NCBI GenBank assembly: GCA_017311315.1
Contig: CM029664.1
Location: 40,090,655-40,154,654, forward strand
Direction: 5' to 3'
DNA: 64,000 nucleotides
From: Dendrocalamus latiflorus
Taxonomy: Eukaryota; Streptophyta; Magnoliopsida; Poales; Poaceae
Positions 34,184 to 54,155 of this stretch are shown in pieces; positions within the stretch are counted from its first letter, which is position 1; each line of letters begins with the position of its first letter. The notes under the pieces are model-generated. The model was not told where the DNA came from. It did not search any database and saw only the letters and a program-made list of their open reading frames with translations. The translations under genes were made by a program, and so were the position numbers.

Positions 34184-35336
34184 GATATCTGATATCTATG
34201 TGCTTGGAACTGGAGTGCTGCACAGGATTGTTAGCAATGTTAATGGTAAAAGTGTTATTACATAAGAGAGGAACACTATCTATAGCTAACCCAAAGTCCC
34301 GCAAGGTCAAAACCATCCAAAACACCTGACTATAGCAACTAGCGGCTGCAACATACACGGTCTCTATGGTGGACTATACAACACTGAACTGCTTCCTAGA
34401 AGACCAAGAAACAAAGGAAGTGTCAATGAATTGGCAAGTGTCAGAAATGCTCTTCCTATCTATCCTACAGCCAGCAAATTCTGCATCGGAAAAGGCTCTA
34501 AGGAAATGATAGGAAGCAGAAGAGTACCAGATACCAAAGTCTAGAGTAGCTTGAAGGTATTTGAAGATGCGCTTCATCACCTAATGGTGAGAGGTGTGAG
34601 GAGAACCCTAAAATTGAGCGCACAGACATACGATGATATATGTCTGGCCTTGAAAGAGTGAGGTACAGAGGGAGCCAATCATGCTTCGGTACTCCTTTAA
34701 TCTACAGGCTCGCCATCCTCGTCAGGTTCAAATGTAGTCAAGGTCACCATTGGAGTTGACACCGGCTTGTCATCACTCATGTCGAAGCATCTCAGGAAGT
34801 CTCAAGTGTACTTGCCTTGATGCAAGAAGATACCCCCCGAGTCTGCTTGATCTGGAAGCCAAGGAAGAAGCTCAACTTGCTCATCATGCTCATCTCAAAC
34901 TCTGTACTCATGACATCAGAAAATTGGAAAACAAGAGCATAAGAGGAGCCACCAAAGATAATGTCATCCACATATATCTGGACGAGTAGAATGTCATTGC
35001 CATGCCTGTGAATGAATAAGGTATTATCCACTTTACACATCTCAAACCTATGATTCAAAAGATAGGACTTAAGCCTCTCATACCAAGCTCTAAGGGCTTG
35101 CTTAAGTTCATACAAGGCTTTAAAAAGCTTGAAGACATGATTTCGGTATTTGGGGTTCTTAAAACCTGGAGGCTGTCTAACATAGATCTCTTCCTCAATA
35201 TACCTATGAGGAAGGCACTCTTGACATCCATCTGGTACAGCTTGAAGATCCTAGACGTTGCGAATGCAAGTAGAATCCTTATGGCCTCTAACCTAGCTAC
35301 AAGGGGCAAAGGACTCCTCAAAATGTAAACCCTCAA
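34184..35336 (-). pseudogene. Copia reverse transcriptase and RNase H, broken
   Basis: RT fragments: the frame 35336-35055 includes YQMDVKSAFLIG, the palm segment with a catalytic Asp. The frame 35115-34792 includes YELKQALRAWYERL and IYVDDIIFG, the YVDD active site near 34970. The RNase H frame 34580-34374 includes FSDAEFAGCRIDRKS, and 34230-34184 encodes SKHIDIRYHF just before the insertion. The downstream part LRDRVEKGDIVL and IFTKPLDSSKF lies beyond the nested element at 26563-26465. Frames differ and stops intervene, so the enzyme is non-functional. Confidence 0.75.
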
Positions 35337-35634
35337 CTTTAGAGAAACCCTGAGCTAATAATCTAGCCTTGTTTTGAATGACTACCCTATCCTCACTCTG
35401 CTTGTTCTTGAAGACCCACTTGGTTCCTATGACATTATAACCACTAGGGGCTCAATAAGTGACCAGACCTTATTCCTCTAGAATTTTCTAACTCCACATG
35501 CATGGCATTGACCCAAGACTCATCAGAAAGTGCATGACAGATATCTTTGGGCTCGAAAGAGGTGACAAAGGCAGAATGTAAATAGAAATGAGATAAACCA
35601 GAATTTAAGGGTGTGACATGCTCAAGAAGATCTC

Positions 35635-36753
35635 CTATAATCTACTCCAGAGGATGACGACACTAAATATATCGGGAGGTTCTGGATGAGAAGAAGTAGT
35701 AGCCTCTGCCTCATGAGCTATGGAGGTAGGAGCAGAGCCACAAGCTCCAGAAGAACTGAAAGGTAATAGTTGATCTCCCTGAAGTGCAGCGGTAAAAGCA
35801 GGCACCTCAAGGGAAGGATGGACTGGATCAGGTAAAGAACCTTCATCTCCATCATCCTCATCATCTATAAAGATGGTCTCAGACTGCATAATTGGACCTA
35901 AGATATCGGGCCTAATGCTAGGACTAGCCTCATCAAAAGTAACCTTACATGTCTCTATAATCCTACTAGTTTTACAGTTGTAGGCCCTATAATCCCGCGA
36001 AGAAGTTGAGTAACCCAGAAAAATGCTATAAGAAGAGCGACACTCAAACGTATCTAGGTTCCCAAACATTAGAATAAAACACTTGCAATCGAAAACACGA
36101 AAATATGAGACACTGGGTTTTCGTCCATACCTCAACTCATAAGAAGTGTGATGCAAGTGTGCCCTCAGAAAGACTCTGTTTGAAACATGACATGCAGTGG
36201 CTATAGCCTCAGCTCAAAACTTCCTAGGTGTAGCATACTCATCTAGAATCGTCCTAGACATCTCGACCAAGGTACGATTCTTCCTCTCCACAACACCATT
36301 TTGCTGAGGGACGTGTAGAGACGAGAACTGATGCTCTACACTTGTCTCATCACAGAAGCTCTCAAAGTAGGAGTTCTTGAACTCTGTACCATTGTCACTA
36401 CGAATCGCTCGTAAGGTGCTAGGGAGCTCAACAGATAACCCACCAAACAAAATATGATAAGATTGAGCCTTTTCTTGTCTCCAACAAATTTTTTGAGAGT
36501 TCATGAGGTACTCACACTCCCAAAATAGAGAGGCACATGAAGCACAAGGAGAAGGAGAGGATGAGGAACCAGAAGGAGAGGATGAAGAACTAGAAGGAGA
36601 AGATCGAATAGCACGTGTATATCTCTCCTTATGCACGGTCACCTCAACTTTGAGGGCTTCACAAGATACACAGGGGGCAATTCTAATCCTAGCCATCTGA
36701 ACTCTCCCTAAAGGACTTTCGCATATCCTCCATTTTCTCCCCAACTTCAGCAC
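35635..36753 (-). pseudogene. Copia integrase, broken
   Basis: The frame 36753-36214 contains AIRSDNGTEFKN, the catalytic core with the second Asp, and HVPQQNGVVERKNRTL with the catalytic Glu. The frame 36156-35635 contains YELRYGRKPSVSYFRVF and FLGYSTSSRDYRAYN, the usual C-terminal segment of Sirevirus-type Copia integrases. The two parts are separated by a stop near 36210. Confidence 0.75.
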
Positions 36754-36996
36754 AGAACAAGCAATCAGATTTTGGCTTCTCTGGTAGATTCTTAATTAGT
36801 TTCATATATTTTTCATCCAATGCAATCAATTCAGATTTTAGTTTTTCACAATTATTGTATGGTGAGGTAACAGGTGCCTTAGAAGCATATTAAGCCATTT
36901 TCTTATTGTGATCACACATGTCCTGAAATTACTTGGAAACATATTCAAGTTCAGTAGTTAATTTTGGGCAGTTGGCATAACAAGCAAAAGGTTCCA

Positions 36997-38650
36997 TCAA
37001 GGCAGTTTGCATTTTAGCAATTTTATGAGCTGCCTTTTTAAATTAATCTTCAAATTGGTACAGCTATCACAGATTTCAGACAGATCAAGGAGCATGGTAT
37101 ACAAACTTCTAAAAGCATTGTCATTATCCTCACATGAGGTACAGAATGTAGTCTCAACAAAATCAGAATATAAAGGAGCAACCCTAAACAACTCTAACTC
37201 AGCTAGCAAACTAACATTCTCCATCTTAAGCAAATCTAGCTCAGAAATCATACTATCATGCGAGGTCCTTAGTTTCTCCATGTCACCAACCAAGGAAGCA
37301 CATACATCGCACTCGTCAAGGGAAAAAACAGATCTAAGTGAAGTAAACTCCTGTGACAAGCCATCTACCTCCTTCTCTAACTCACCACACCTAGTCCTAG
37401 ACCTAGCATAAAATTTTTCTAACTTGAGAAAAGCATCATTGAGATGGTCGTAGGAGGGACATACCTCATTAGAGTCGCTATAGAGATCATCATCGTTGAT
37501 GCTGTTCTCGTCAGCTATAAAGCATATGCCAGTGAAGTCATTGCCATCCTTGGTCTCCTTCTACGAATCATCCTTGCCATCATCATCGCTCTAGCCCTCC
37601 ATGTCGTTGAAGTCAAAGTTGTTGAAGGCAGTAAGGATACAATGGAAGAGCTTCTTAGCCTTGCCAAAGTTATGGTACTTCTTGTCCTTGCCTTGATCAC
37701 AAGTCAGGGGCTTATTATTGTAGTTCTTATTGAAGTAGTCATTCTTACTCACACCTCCATAGTTGTCCTTGCCCTTCTCTAGCTTAGGGTAGTTTGCTCG
37801 AATGTGGTTGGGGCCACCACACTTGAAGCAAATCACCAGACCTCCTCCCTTCCTCTCTCTAACACTCTTGTATGCATCTGAGAACTTTTTGGCTAGGAAG
37901 GCTAGGTCACTCTTGGAAACTACTCGAATTCGTCATTACTCATCTCACATAAAGCAGCCAAAAAGAATCCAGAAGCACCATCAAACGATGCTCCAGAGGC
38001 ACAAGTGGGACCAGTGACCATGGCTATTGATGGCGAGTTCGTCTTACGAGAGACGATGTTGATCTCATGAGTCTTGAGGCGTGAGTATAGTGCATCAAGA
38101 GTCAAGGTCAACAAATCAGTCGTGTCCTTGATGGTGGTTACCTTCATCTCCCTAACTCGGAGATCCAAGGCAGGAAGTATCTGACGAACATTATCCGAGT
38201 CTGAGTTTGTGAGATCAATGGCTCAAAGGTTGCTCAGAATCTTGTGAAGTCTACCAAGCACTCATCCAAAGACTCACTAGCAAGCATCTCAAATTTGTTG
38301 TATTCTCGCTTGTACTGGTCCTGTCGGATGGTCTTGATCTGGGTGGCACCCTCATGGTATGCATTGATGGTCACCCAGATGTTGAACGCCGACGTGAAAT
38401 CAGAGATGCGATCAAATTCACTCTGGCTAAGACCATGAGTGATGATATTCCTTGTCTAAGCATTTGCCTCCACATTAGGTGTATTCATAGTCGTGATGTG
38501 CTCATCAGCAGGAACAACGAATCTGATTTTAACCTTTCTCCAAATTGCATAGCCTTGAGTCTGTATGTAAGACTCCATCGTACTCTTCTAAAAGGGATAG
38601 TCGAACCCATCGAAGAGAGGCGGCTTGGTGGAATACTTGTCTACTGCCAT
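36997..38650 (-). pseudogene. Sirevirus-like gag, broken
   Basis: The start ATG is at 38650, 39 bp inside the primer site (MAVDKYSTKPPLFDGFDYPF). A TAG at 38590-38588 replaces the conserved tryptophan of the F/Y-W-K motif. Capsid fragments follow around 38460-37920. The zinc knuckle near 37833-37790 reads CFKCGGPNHIRANY, so the last cysteine is tyrosine. 37359-36997 encodes a leucine-rich coiled coil with CxxC pairs. This is the same architecture as the gag at 5113-7126, with different lesions. Confidence 0.7.
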
Positions 38651-38688
38651 GGCTCTAAAGACCAGTTAAGATCTATGAAAAAAGCTAA

Positions 38689-38704
38689 CCGAACTCTGAT
38701 ACCA
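38689..38704 (-). other. Copia primer-binding site
   Basis: The minus strand reads TGGTATCAGAGTTCGG, a near-canonical initiator-Met tRNA site, two bases from the LTR end CTTTCA. Confidence 0.85.
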
Positions 38705-38706
38705 AT

Positions 38707-39005
38707 TGAAAGACCGAATATGGCAACAGAGGGGGTGAATGGTGCCTCAAAATTTTTTCCAAATATTCACTAACCCTTCACTTCAGTAGCTACAAAGCTA
38801 TAAAGATAATGATAGAAAACCACCACAAAAACTAGCAAATTGAGACACTGAAAACCCATGAAAAATCAGCAAAAATGGAACTACCATCGTTGAAATTGTG
38901 GTACTACCACTTGCTACAGTAATTGTGGTACTACCACTACAGTAATTGTGTTACTTCCGCCGCTACAGTAAAATTAGGGTGAATAGTATTTTCAACACGA
39001 TTTCA
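38707..39005 (-). mobile_element. 5' LTR of the Copia element, truncated
   Basis: The plus strand starts TGAAAGACCGAATATGG. Two copies of GTGGTACTACCAC-type sequence and CTACAGTAATTGTG occur at 38900-38970. Homology to an LTR cannot be followed past about 39005, where a 96-bp repeat region of another element begins. Confidence 0.55.
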
Positions 39006-39019
39006 AAAACCAAAATTGA

Positions 39020-39400
39020 GAAGTTGACGTGAAGCCGACGACCACATCTCGGCGTGAGGCTGAGCAGTAGTGGTGTGAGACCGCTACAAGGTGAAGTCGG
39101 TGTGTGACCAACAATGTCGACAGCAATGCGAAGCTACTATCTGAAGTTTCGACATGTGGTCAATAGCGGTGTGATGCCGCTGCAGGGGGAAGTCGGTGTG
39201 AGACCGGCAATGCCAACAGCAGTGCGAAGCTGCTGTGTGAAGTTTCGACATGTGGTCGATGGCGGTGAGAAACTGCCGCAAGGAAGGCTCAGTGTGAGAC
39301 TGACAACAACGATATCGAGAAGACATTGGTGAGAGGCTGCAGCATACGACAAGAAGCTTCTGCGTGTGGCAAGAAGATGCGGGTGATCCGTATCGGTTAG
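39020..39400. repeat. About 96-bp diverged tandem repeat, 3 copies
   Basis: GAAGTCGGTGTG occurs at 39093 and 39189, and GAAGTTTCGACATGTGGTC at 39143 and 39239, both 96 bp apart. It precedes a polypurine tract, so it is probably 3' untranslated sequence of the Copia element whose LTR follows. Confidence 0.7.
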
Positions 39401-39427
39401 TCAAACCATCAACATTAAGGGGGAGAA

Positions 39428-41950
39428 TATTGGAATTAATCTTGATGATTTGTACATAGTCGTCGGTGCCATGGTCGAAGCCACACGCGAGAAGACGTGG
39501 TTGAAGGCCTAGTCGGCAGTCGGCACCATGGTCGAAGCCTTACACAAGAAGGCATGTTTGAAGGCCTGGTCGGTGCCGCGGTCGAAGCCACGGTCAAAGG
39601 TCTGACCAGTAGTCCACGGTCGGTGCTCAGGCATGGTCAAAGCAATACTAGAAGCCGTGGTCGAAGCATCGAGATGATGCACCGTGGTCAAAGCTTTGAG
39701 TTGTTGCAACCGCAATCTGTGTATGGTCGGAGCGACTACAGCCTGCGTGTGGTCAGAGCGACTGCATTCTACGAGTGGTCGGAGCGACCACAGTTCGTGA
39801 GTAGTCGGAGTGAACACAGTTCATGTGTGGTCGGAAGCGACTAGGGTGTGTGGTCGTTACGACCAGGTGGTGTGTGTGGTCGGTTACGACCACGGTGTGC
39901 ATGGTCGGTTACGACCAGGTTGTGCGTGGTCGTTACAACCATGTTGTGTGTGGTCGTAACGACCAGTATGGTAGTCGTAAGTGCTGGGGTCATGGCGTGT
40001 GTGTCTACTGTGGTCGTAGCTACAGTGTCGCGATCGAAGACAAGCGTTGATCAAAGAAACGTTCGAAGACAAGCCATGGTCGAGCCCGTGGCTGTAGTCG
40101 TAGGCGCCATCATGGGCGGAGCCACAACATGGGGCCCGGTGTCACAGGACACCGGGTCCAAAAATCTTTTCTACAGGTATTAATATCTCTATTTCATGCG
40201 TGAACCCTCTAACCTAAACTCGGTGCACCCGGTATCTTCTTTGAAGCCAAACGAAGGGAATACTAGCAGCCTAAATTTTCAGTAACTAGCAGTAATCCAC
40301 GAGGAATCTCTACTGTCCCTCAGCACACGAGGTCGCTACAGCACCCGGCCCAAGAGGGAGGACCGCAACAGGTCATGTTGTCTATTTGATCGATCCTGAA
40401 GCGTGTCACTTCGCACAGCCCTCTACGCATGTTCATCACGCAAGGTCGTGCAGAAGATGCGCATCACGCCCGCTACAGCCACACCCAGCCAAGCAGCAAA
40501 TATTCACAAGAAAACAAGAGAAATCGATGCCATCAGTGGCTCTCGTTTGCCATCTGGCTACAGTGCTGCATGGTCCCTATTGCCTCGTGCTCTCGTCGGT
40601 CGAAGGAAATTATACCTACCTAGTGAGTATGTATTTTGCTCTAAATTTTTGTCAATTATTCCAATTTATTCTAAGAATAGGGGCTACATTTGTGAGTTGG
40701 CGTTGTTTTTGTCAAATTATAAGTTTAAGCCTTAGTGTTTCAATTTTGATTTGTGCAATATTGTCCTGGCTCATTGCAAATTAGATGAAAATGTAGAATT
40801 TGATCACAGTTAAGTAAGTAAACCACATAACATATTTTCTATTATATTATTCTTGAATTGCTGAACATACAAATATCTAATTGACCTTCTCCAATTTTTT
40901 GATGATGTTTCGATGAATGATAGACTTATTTGTTATGTAGAGAAATAAGAATTATAAAACATTATCAATGATATTGTAGTTCATTGCTTTATGAATTTGA
41001 AAGAACACAAATATTAAAAAGTAATGCTTTTATTTATATTTGATCGTTCTATTTTTTAGTTAAAAACTTTAAGTAATTTTATTTTTATAGGCCAATGAGA
41101 TCGGATGATGTATTTTACTAATACCGAACAACTTTTTTGTCTAAGATTTCACACTTAGTTACTTTAGTTTGTTGCAACTAACCAATATTATTATTGGATT
41201 TATTTATTTTGGTAAGCATTTTGATCATTACTTCTTTATTATCATATACAGGTATCGGTCGTATTGAAGTATTGATGCTAAAAATTACCGGGCATATTAC
41301 TATTAGGCACGAAATTGATTGAAAATTATATATGTTGTTATATATATGATGAAGTGGTGAACCCCGGTTATTTTTGGTCTAGTTCCGCCCCTGGGCGCCA
41401 TGGCCGTAGGCACTATGGTCGTAAGCGACATGGTCGTAGGCGCCGTGGTCGTAGCTCCTGCATGTCTATGGTCATAGCGCAACCTATGTATGCATGGTTG
41501 AAGCTCCAGTGCCGCGGACGAAGACAAGCCAAGGATGAAGCAGTGGTCGTGGTTGTGCGGCGATCTCTGTAGCAGGTGTCAGCACGGGTGGTTGTGAATG
41601 ATGCAGGCCATACTTTGGTCAGTGAACTGCTCGCATGGGCAGGCGGCTCGTTAATGTAGCAGTCGGCAGCGGCTGAGCTAAGCGACATGGGCAGACAGTG
41701 ATCACTGTAGCAGTCGTAGGCAGGCGACTGAGCGGTGCAATTAAGCGGCTGAGTGGAGTAGGCAGGCAGCAGAGCAACGTGGGCAGTCGGCGTAGTAGTT
41801 GAGGCCCGTGTCTATATATACCATGTAAGATCAAATAAGTGAATTGAGAGTAAAGAAAAGGAAGAAAAATTGCTCCAAATACTCTCCACCTCATTACAAC
41901 TCTGTTTTCTCTTCTTGCTATCTGAGTCTAGCATTGTTCTCCATCCGACA
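39428..41950 (+). mobile_element. 3' LTR of an array-bearing Copia element
   Basis: A polypurine tract AAGGGGGAGAA (39417-39427) directly precedes TATTGGAATTAATCTTG, a TG-to-TA-mutated LTR start. Inside are GGTCGAAGCC and GGTCGTA-type arrays (39470-40090 and 41395-41480), interrupted by a hAT element, then a TATA box (TCTATATATACC near 41811). The end TCCGACA is at 41950. The internal region upstream is lost except for about 400 bp. This copy shows that the GTGGTCGAAG arrays of the window are LTR components. Confidence 0.6.
40111..41393. mobile_element. Non-autonomous hAT element (1283 bp)
   Basis: Termini are CATGGGCGGAGCCA at 40111 and, inverted, CAGGGGCGGAACTAG at 41393, of the CAGxGGCGGAGCC type known from Tip100-like hATs. 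A perfect 8-bp target duplication GGCGCCAT flanks it (40103-40110 and 41394-41401). The interior is AT-rich with no transposase-like frame, so it depends on a transposase from elsewhere. Confidence 0.85.
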
Positions 41951-41978
41951 ATAGCGTACTTGCGATTTGGACGTGCAG

Positions 41979-42311
41979 ATCCCTAGGGTGTTTTCCCAAC
42001 GCAACAGCGGCGAGCGGGACGCGCTGTTCGGCATGGTGTACGCCAAGATCTACGACTCGGCGCGGACGGGGGAAGCCACGGTGGGCGGGCAGTTCTGGCA
42101 GCTCATGGCGGAGGGCATGGACTCCTATGGTGACGGCTACGAGGTCGTCCTCGGGGAGATGCCGTCCACCACCGGCGTGATCACGTCGCAGAGCAGGGGG
42201 CTGCACTTCGTCGGTAAGGCGTTCGCGCGGGCCCGCTACGTCCAGCGAGCGAAGCAGGCGCAGGAGATGAGGCAGAAGGGCACCGGCGCGAGCGCCGGCG
42301 ACGGCAACTGA
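41979..42311 (+). pseudogene. Last exon of an endo-beta-1,4-mannanase, truncated gene
   Basis: The exon follows a splice acceptor (GACGTGCAG) and encodes about 110 residues up to a TGA at 42309-42311. It contains ALFGMVYAKIYDSART, VGGQFWQLMAEGMDSYGDGY and EVVLGEMPSTTGVI, then QSR. This is the conserved C-terminal end of plant mannan endo-1,4-beta-mannosidases (GH5), which hydrolyse cell-wall mannan. The catalytic domain with its two glutamates is missing. Only about 28 bp of intron remain before the LTR end at 41950, and no other mannanase exon was seen in the window. The 3' flank looks like original 3' UTR. It converges with the phytepsin gene. Family identity is by motif recall; truncation is seen. 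Confidence 0.65.
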
Positions 42312-43062
42312 AGATCTCGGCTAATTAACCAAGGCAAGGATGCTATTATGGAGTAAGAATCTCTGTTTTTGCGTGTGTTTTTTTATGTTTTATATGTGTG
42401 GGCTAAGTAAGGGTTGAGTTTATGTCTCCTTGAGATGATTTAAGATTCATCCGGGAGCGAAGGAGCAATATTTGTCATCCTTCTTGGTGTCTTAAGAGGA
42501 CATGTTTTTTTAAGTGTTCTTATGGATCACGAGAAAGCCATTCTGTGGCGAAGTTACGATGCAAGGCTGGCTGTGGAAGAAGCAGCCAGCGATTGCAAGC
42601 TATAATTTATATGAAGGGATGTTTTGCTACTGATCATGCCTGCTTTTATCTGTCTATTGCCTTCATTCTAATTCATTTTAGTTGCCTCATGTATGTAAGA
42701 AAGTTCAGACTACCAGCAATGGTCCTATTAACCTTCCCTCCATTTGCTTACGACTAGCATCGTGATTCCTGAAATGCCACGCCAGCGGCAACCCACAAGC
42801 ATGGTATTCCATATAGCCATGCAGGCTGTGGTAAAAATGACTTGCATAATACTAGAGGCCAGCATAAACATTACGGCAGCAGCTAATGAGTATGAAAGCC
42901 TGCCTTCATAAATATCTTAGCCGAGTTAAACTAGACAGGTTTATCATATCAGATCACACAAGCATTATTGAGCATGTAACATATATACATACATGCTTGC
43001 CGGACATCAAACGGAGCTGAAAAGCTAAATGCTCTGCAGCTCGTCCGGTCACCATGGGGACT
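42312..43062. other. 3' UTRs between mannanase fragment and phytepsin
   Basis: Non-repetitive sequence. Immediately below the phytepsin stop on the minus strand the 3' UTR runs to an AATAAT-like signal near 42970-42965. T-rich sequence after 42360 on + fits the mannanase 3' UTR. No gene. Confidence 0.5.
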
Positions 43063-52195
<9,133 letters not shown>

Positions 52196-52985
52196 CTCAG
52201 TTGGCCGTTGGCGGAAGACGCGGACTATACGGCCACTCTTCGCCGTCTGATCTTTCCAGTGGTGTTGGATGAGCCGTTGGATCGACATGCGATGGTAAGG
52301 TTCCGCGGGGTATTTTTGCTAACCCCACGCGGGAAAGGTGCCGGGAAAACGTTGCAGCTGAGTACATGCGTGACCAGCTCAGGCTGTGTCGCTTTCGTGG
52401 TAAAGCACAGCGTCGGAAAAGGGAGTGCGAAACAAACAGTCCATGCAAGTTAGGACAAAAAAAAACAATCGTTTTTTGAAGAAATCAAGAACAGATGTAG
52501 CTTGTTAGACTTTTGCTAGTGTGCCATACGGTTCCTATCAAGCTATGAGTCACGAAGCATGAAAAAATGGGCAAAGGAGAGATGCTTTTTGTGTTCACGG
52601 TAGAAAAAACATGCTAAATCCACGAGCAGTTTTTTTCATCTTCGCAGACTCTTGGTACTGCTCTGGGTAAAGTCATCGTAGCCTCGTGGAATCACCCCGC
52701 CACATGAGCTGCCTACCATCACGTTAAGGTGGTTATAAAACTCGGTGGGCCCCGCTTGTCACAGACAAACACTTTCGGTTAATCTGATGAGTGATGACGC
52801 CTCGTGGCCACCGAGTCCTGCCACTTGGAGTTGGGGGTGAGAAAAAGTGTGAGACTATCGTGTGAGCAAAGCGATCGCTTGCTGCTGCGCGTGAGCTCTG
52901 GGTCTGAGGCTCTCGCTCCGCACACACCGAAGTTCACATGACTGACTCGCATTGCATGGCAGTGGTGCGGGGTGCCAACTAGAAA

Positions 52986-53142
52986 GGATTTATTGATCAT
53001 ATACCCTCCATTTAGATGGAAGTTCAGGATTTACCCTCCTGACCCACGTGTCAGTGACTTATGATGACCCCACATGTCATTGAGATGAGGAGGATAAATC
53101 CTGAATTTCTCAACTAAAGGGAGGGTATATGATCCAATCCCC
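52986..53142. mobile_element. Mutator-like MITE (157 bp)
   Basis: Inverted arms contain GATCATATACCCTCC and GGAGGGTATATGATC; inner arms CAGGATTTACCCTCC and GGAGGATAAATCCTG also pair. A perfect 10-bp duplication CAACTAGAAA flanks it (52976-52985 and 53143-53152), a size fitting Mutator-type insertion. The element is a near-complete foldback with no coding. Confidence 0.75.
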
Positions 53143-53152
53143 CAACTAGAAA

Positions 53153-53622
53153 AGGGCGCGCATTAGCACTATCGTGCTAGCCCCGTAGCTCCGTTATCTC
53201 TATCTCCACCCTCAATCGTCGCCCCCGTTCATCGTCTTCTCTACCTCCCGTTCCCCCTAGGCCATCGCTCTCGACCGCCATCGTCGAGCCAGTTTTCCTT
53301 CCTTCCATCACCTCCTTCCACTACCACCCCCTACCCATCGGCCCTTCTCCCCATGTCTCCCAGTGCTGCCCCTAACGCCATTGCCGCCTGCCACGCCTCC
53401 CCTAACACCACCAACCACCACCTCCAACGACCGACGATGCCTCACCGCCACCTCGCCGCTCCACCTACACTCCCCGCCCGCCACCACCGTAGGCTTTGTC
53501 TACCCTAGCTCATCATCGTCTTCGCTGTCCCGCCTACCTCTGTCACCCACCACCCTCCTCCAAACCAATGGCCAGCAGCACCATCGCCGCCTTACTAGGC
53601 CATCGCCTCCCCTGTCCCTCTA
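53153..53622. other. C-rich sequence, no gene
   Basis: Pyrimidine-rich with many CACC/CTCC words. The open frame at 53363-53641 is threonine/proline/serine-rich composition. It may be a decayed leader or LTR. Nothing recognised. Confidence 0.4.
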
Positions 53623-53630
53623 TACCCTAG

Positions 53631-54147
53631 TAGGGCTGTAAATGAGCCGAGCTCGAGCGAGCTCACTGCCTCAAGCTTGAGTTTGTTAGAGAATCGAACC
53701 GAACTCGAACCGAGCCTCAGAATCACCCGAGCCTAGAGTTAGGCTCAAGCTTGGCTCATTTATCTTTCGAGCCGATCTCGAGTCGAACTTGAGACGAGCG
53801 AAACACGAGCAATTCACGAGTCTTTAGCTTTTTATCTACCATAAGCTTAGCCAACTGCAGTCTATCTTGTTCTTAGGCTTAAACCATTGTCTTATTTATA
53901 AGCCCGGTATGATTTGGACAATACAATTGATAAAAAAAATTGAAATACATGTGTATACACTTTAAAGAGTCATGCTTAGCAATAATGAACGAGCCTACTC
54001 GAGCTTTTCGAGCTCGAGCTCGATAAGCTTGCGAGCTTCAGCTCAAGCTTGAGCTTGGCTCGTTTATAATTCGAGCCGAACTCGAGTCAAGTCTAAGACG
54101 AACCGAACCCGAGTAGCTCACGAGTCTCGAGCTTTTTTGCAGCCCTA
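53631..54147. mobile_element. hAT MITE (517 bp)
   Basis: Termini TAGGGCTGTAAATGAGCC and, inverted, TAGGGCTGCAAAAAAGC. A perfect 8-bp target duplication TACCCTAG is at 53623-53630 and 54148-54155. The sub-terminal regions are rich in GAGCTCGAGC palindromes, and the middle is AT-rich. No transposase. Confidence 0.9.
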
Positions 54148-54155
54148 TACCCTAG

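Larger units (their letters stand above)
25560..39005 (-). mobile_element. Sirevirus-like Copia element, split by a nested LTR element
   Basis: On the minus strand: LTR end at 38707, primer site 38704-38689, gag from 38650, zinc knuckle near 37830, integrase 36750-35640, RT 35336-34792, RNase H 34580-34184. Then comes the 7.6-kb insertion, and the polyprotein resumes at 26563 and ends in IFTKPLDSSKF near 26470. 25560-26280 is AT-rich 3' non-coding sequence. No 3' LTR was recognised, so the left end is truncated or diverged. Gag and pol contain stops. Confidence 0.7.
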
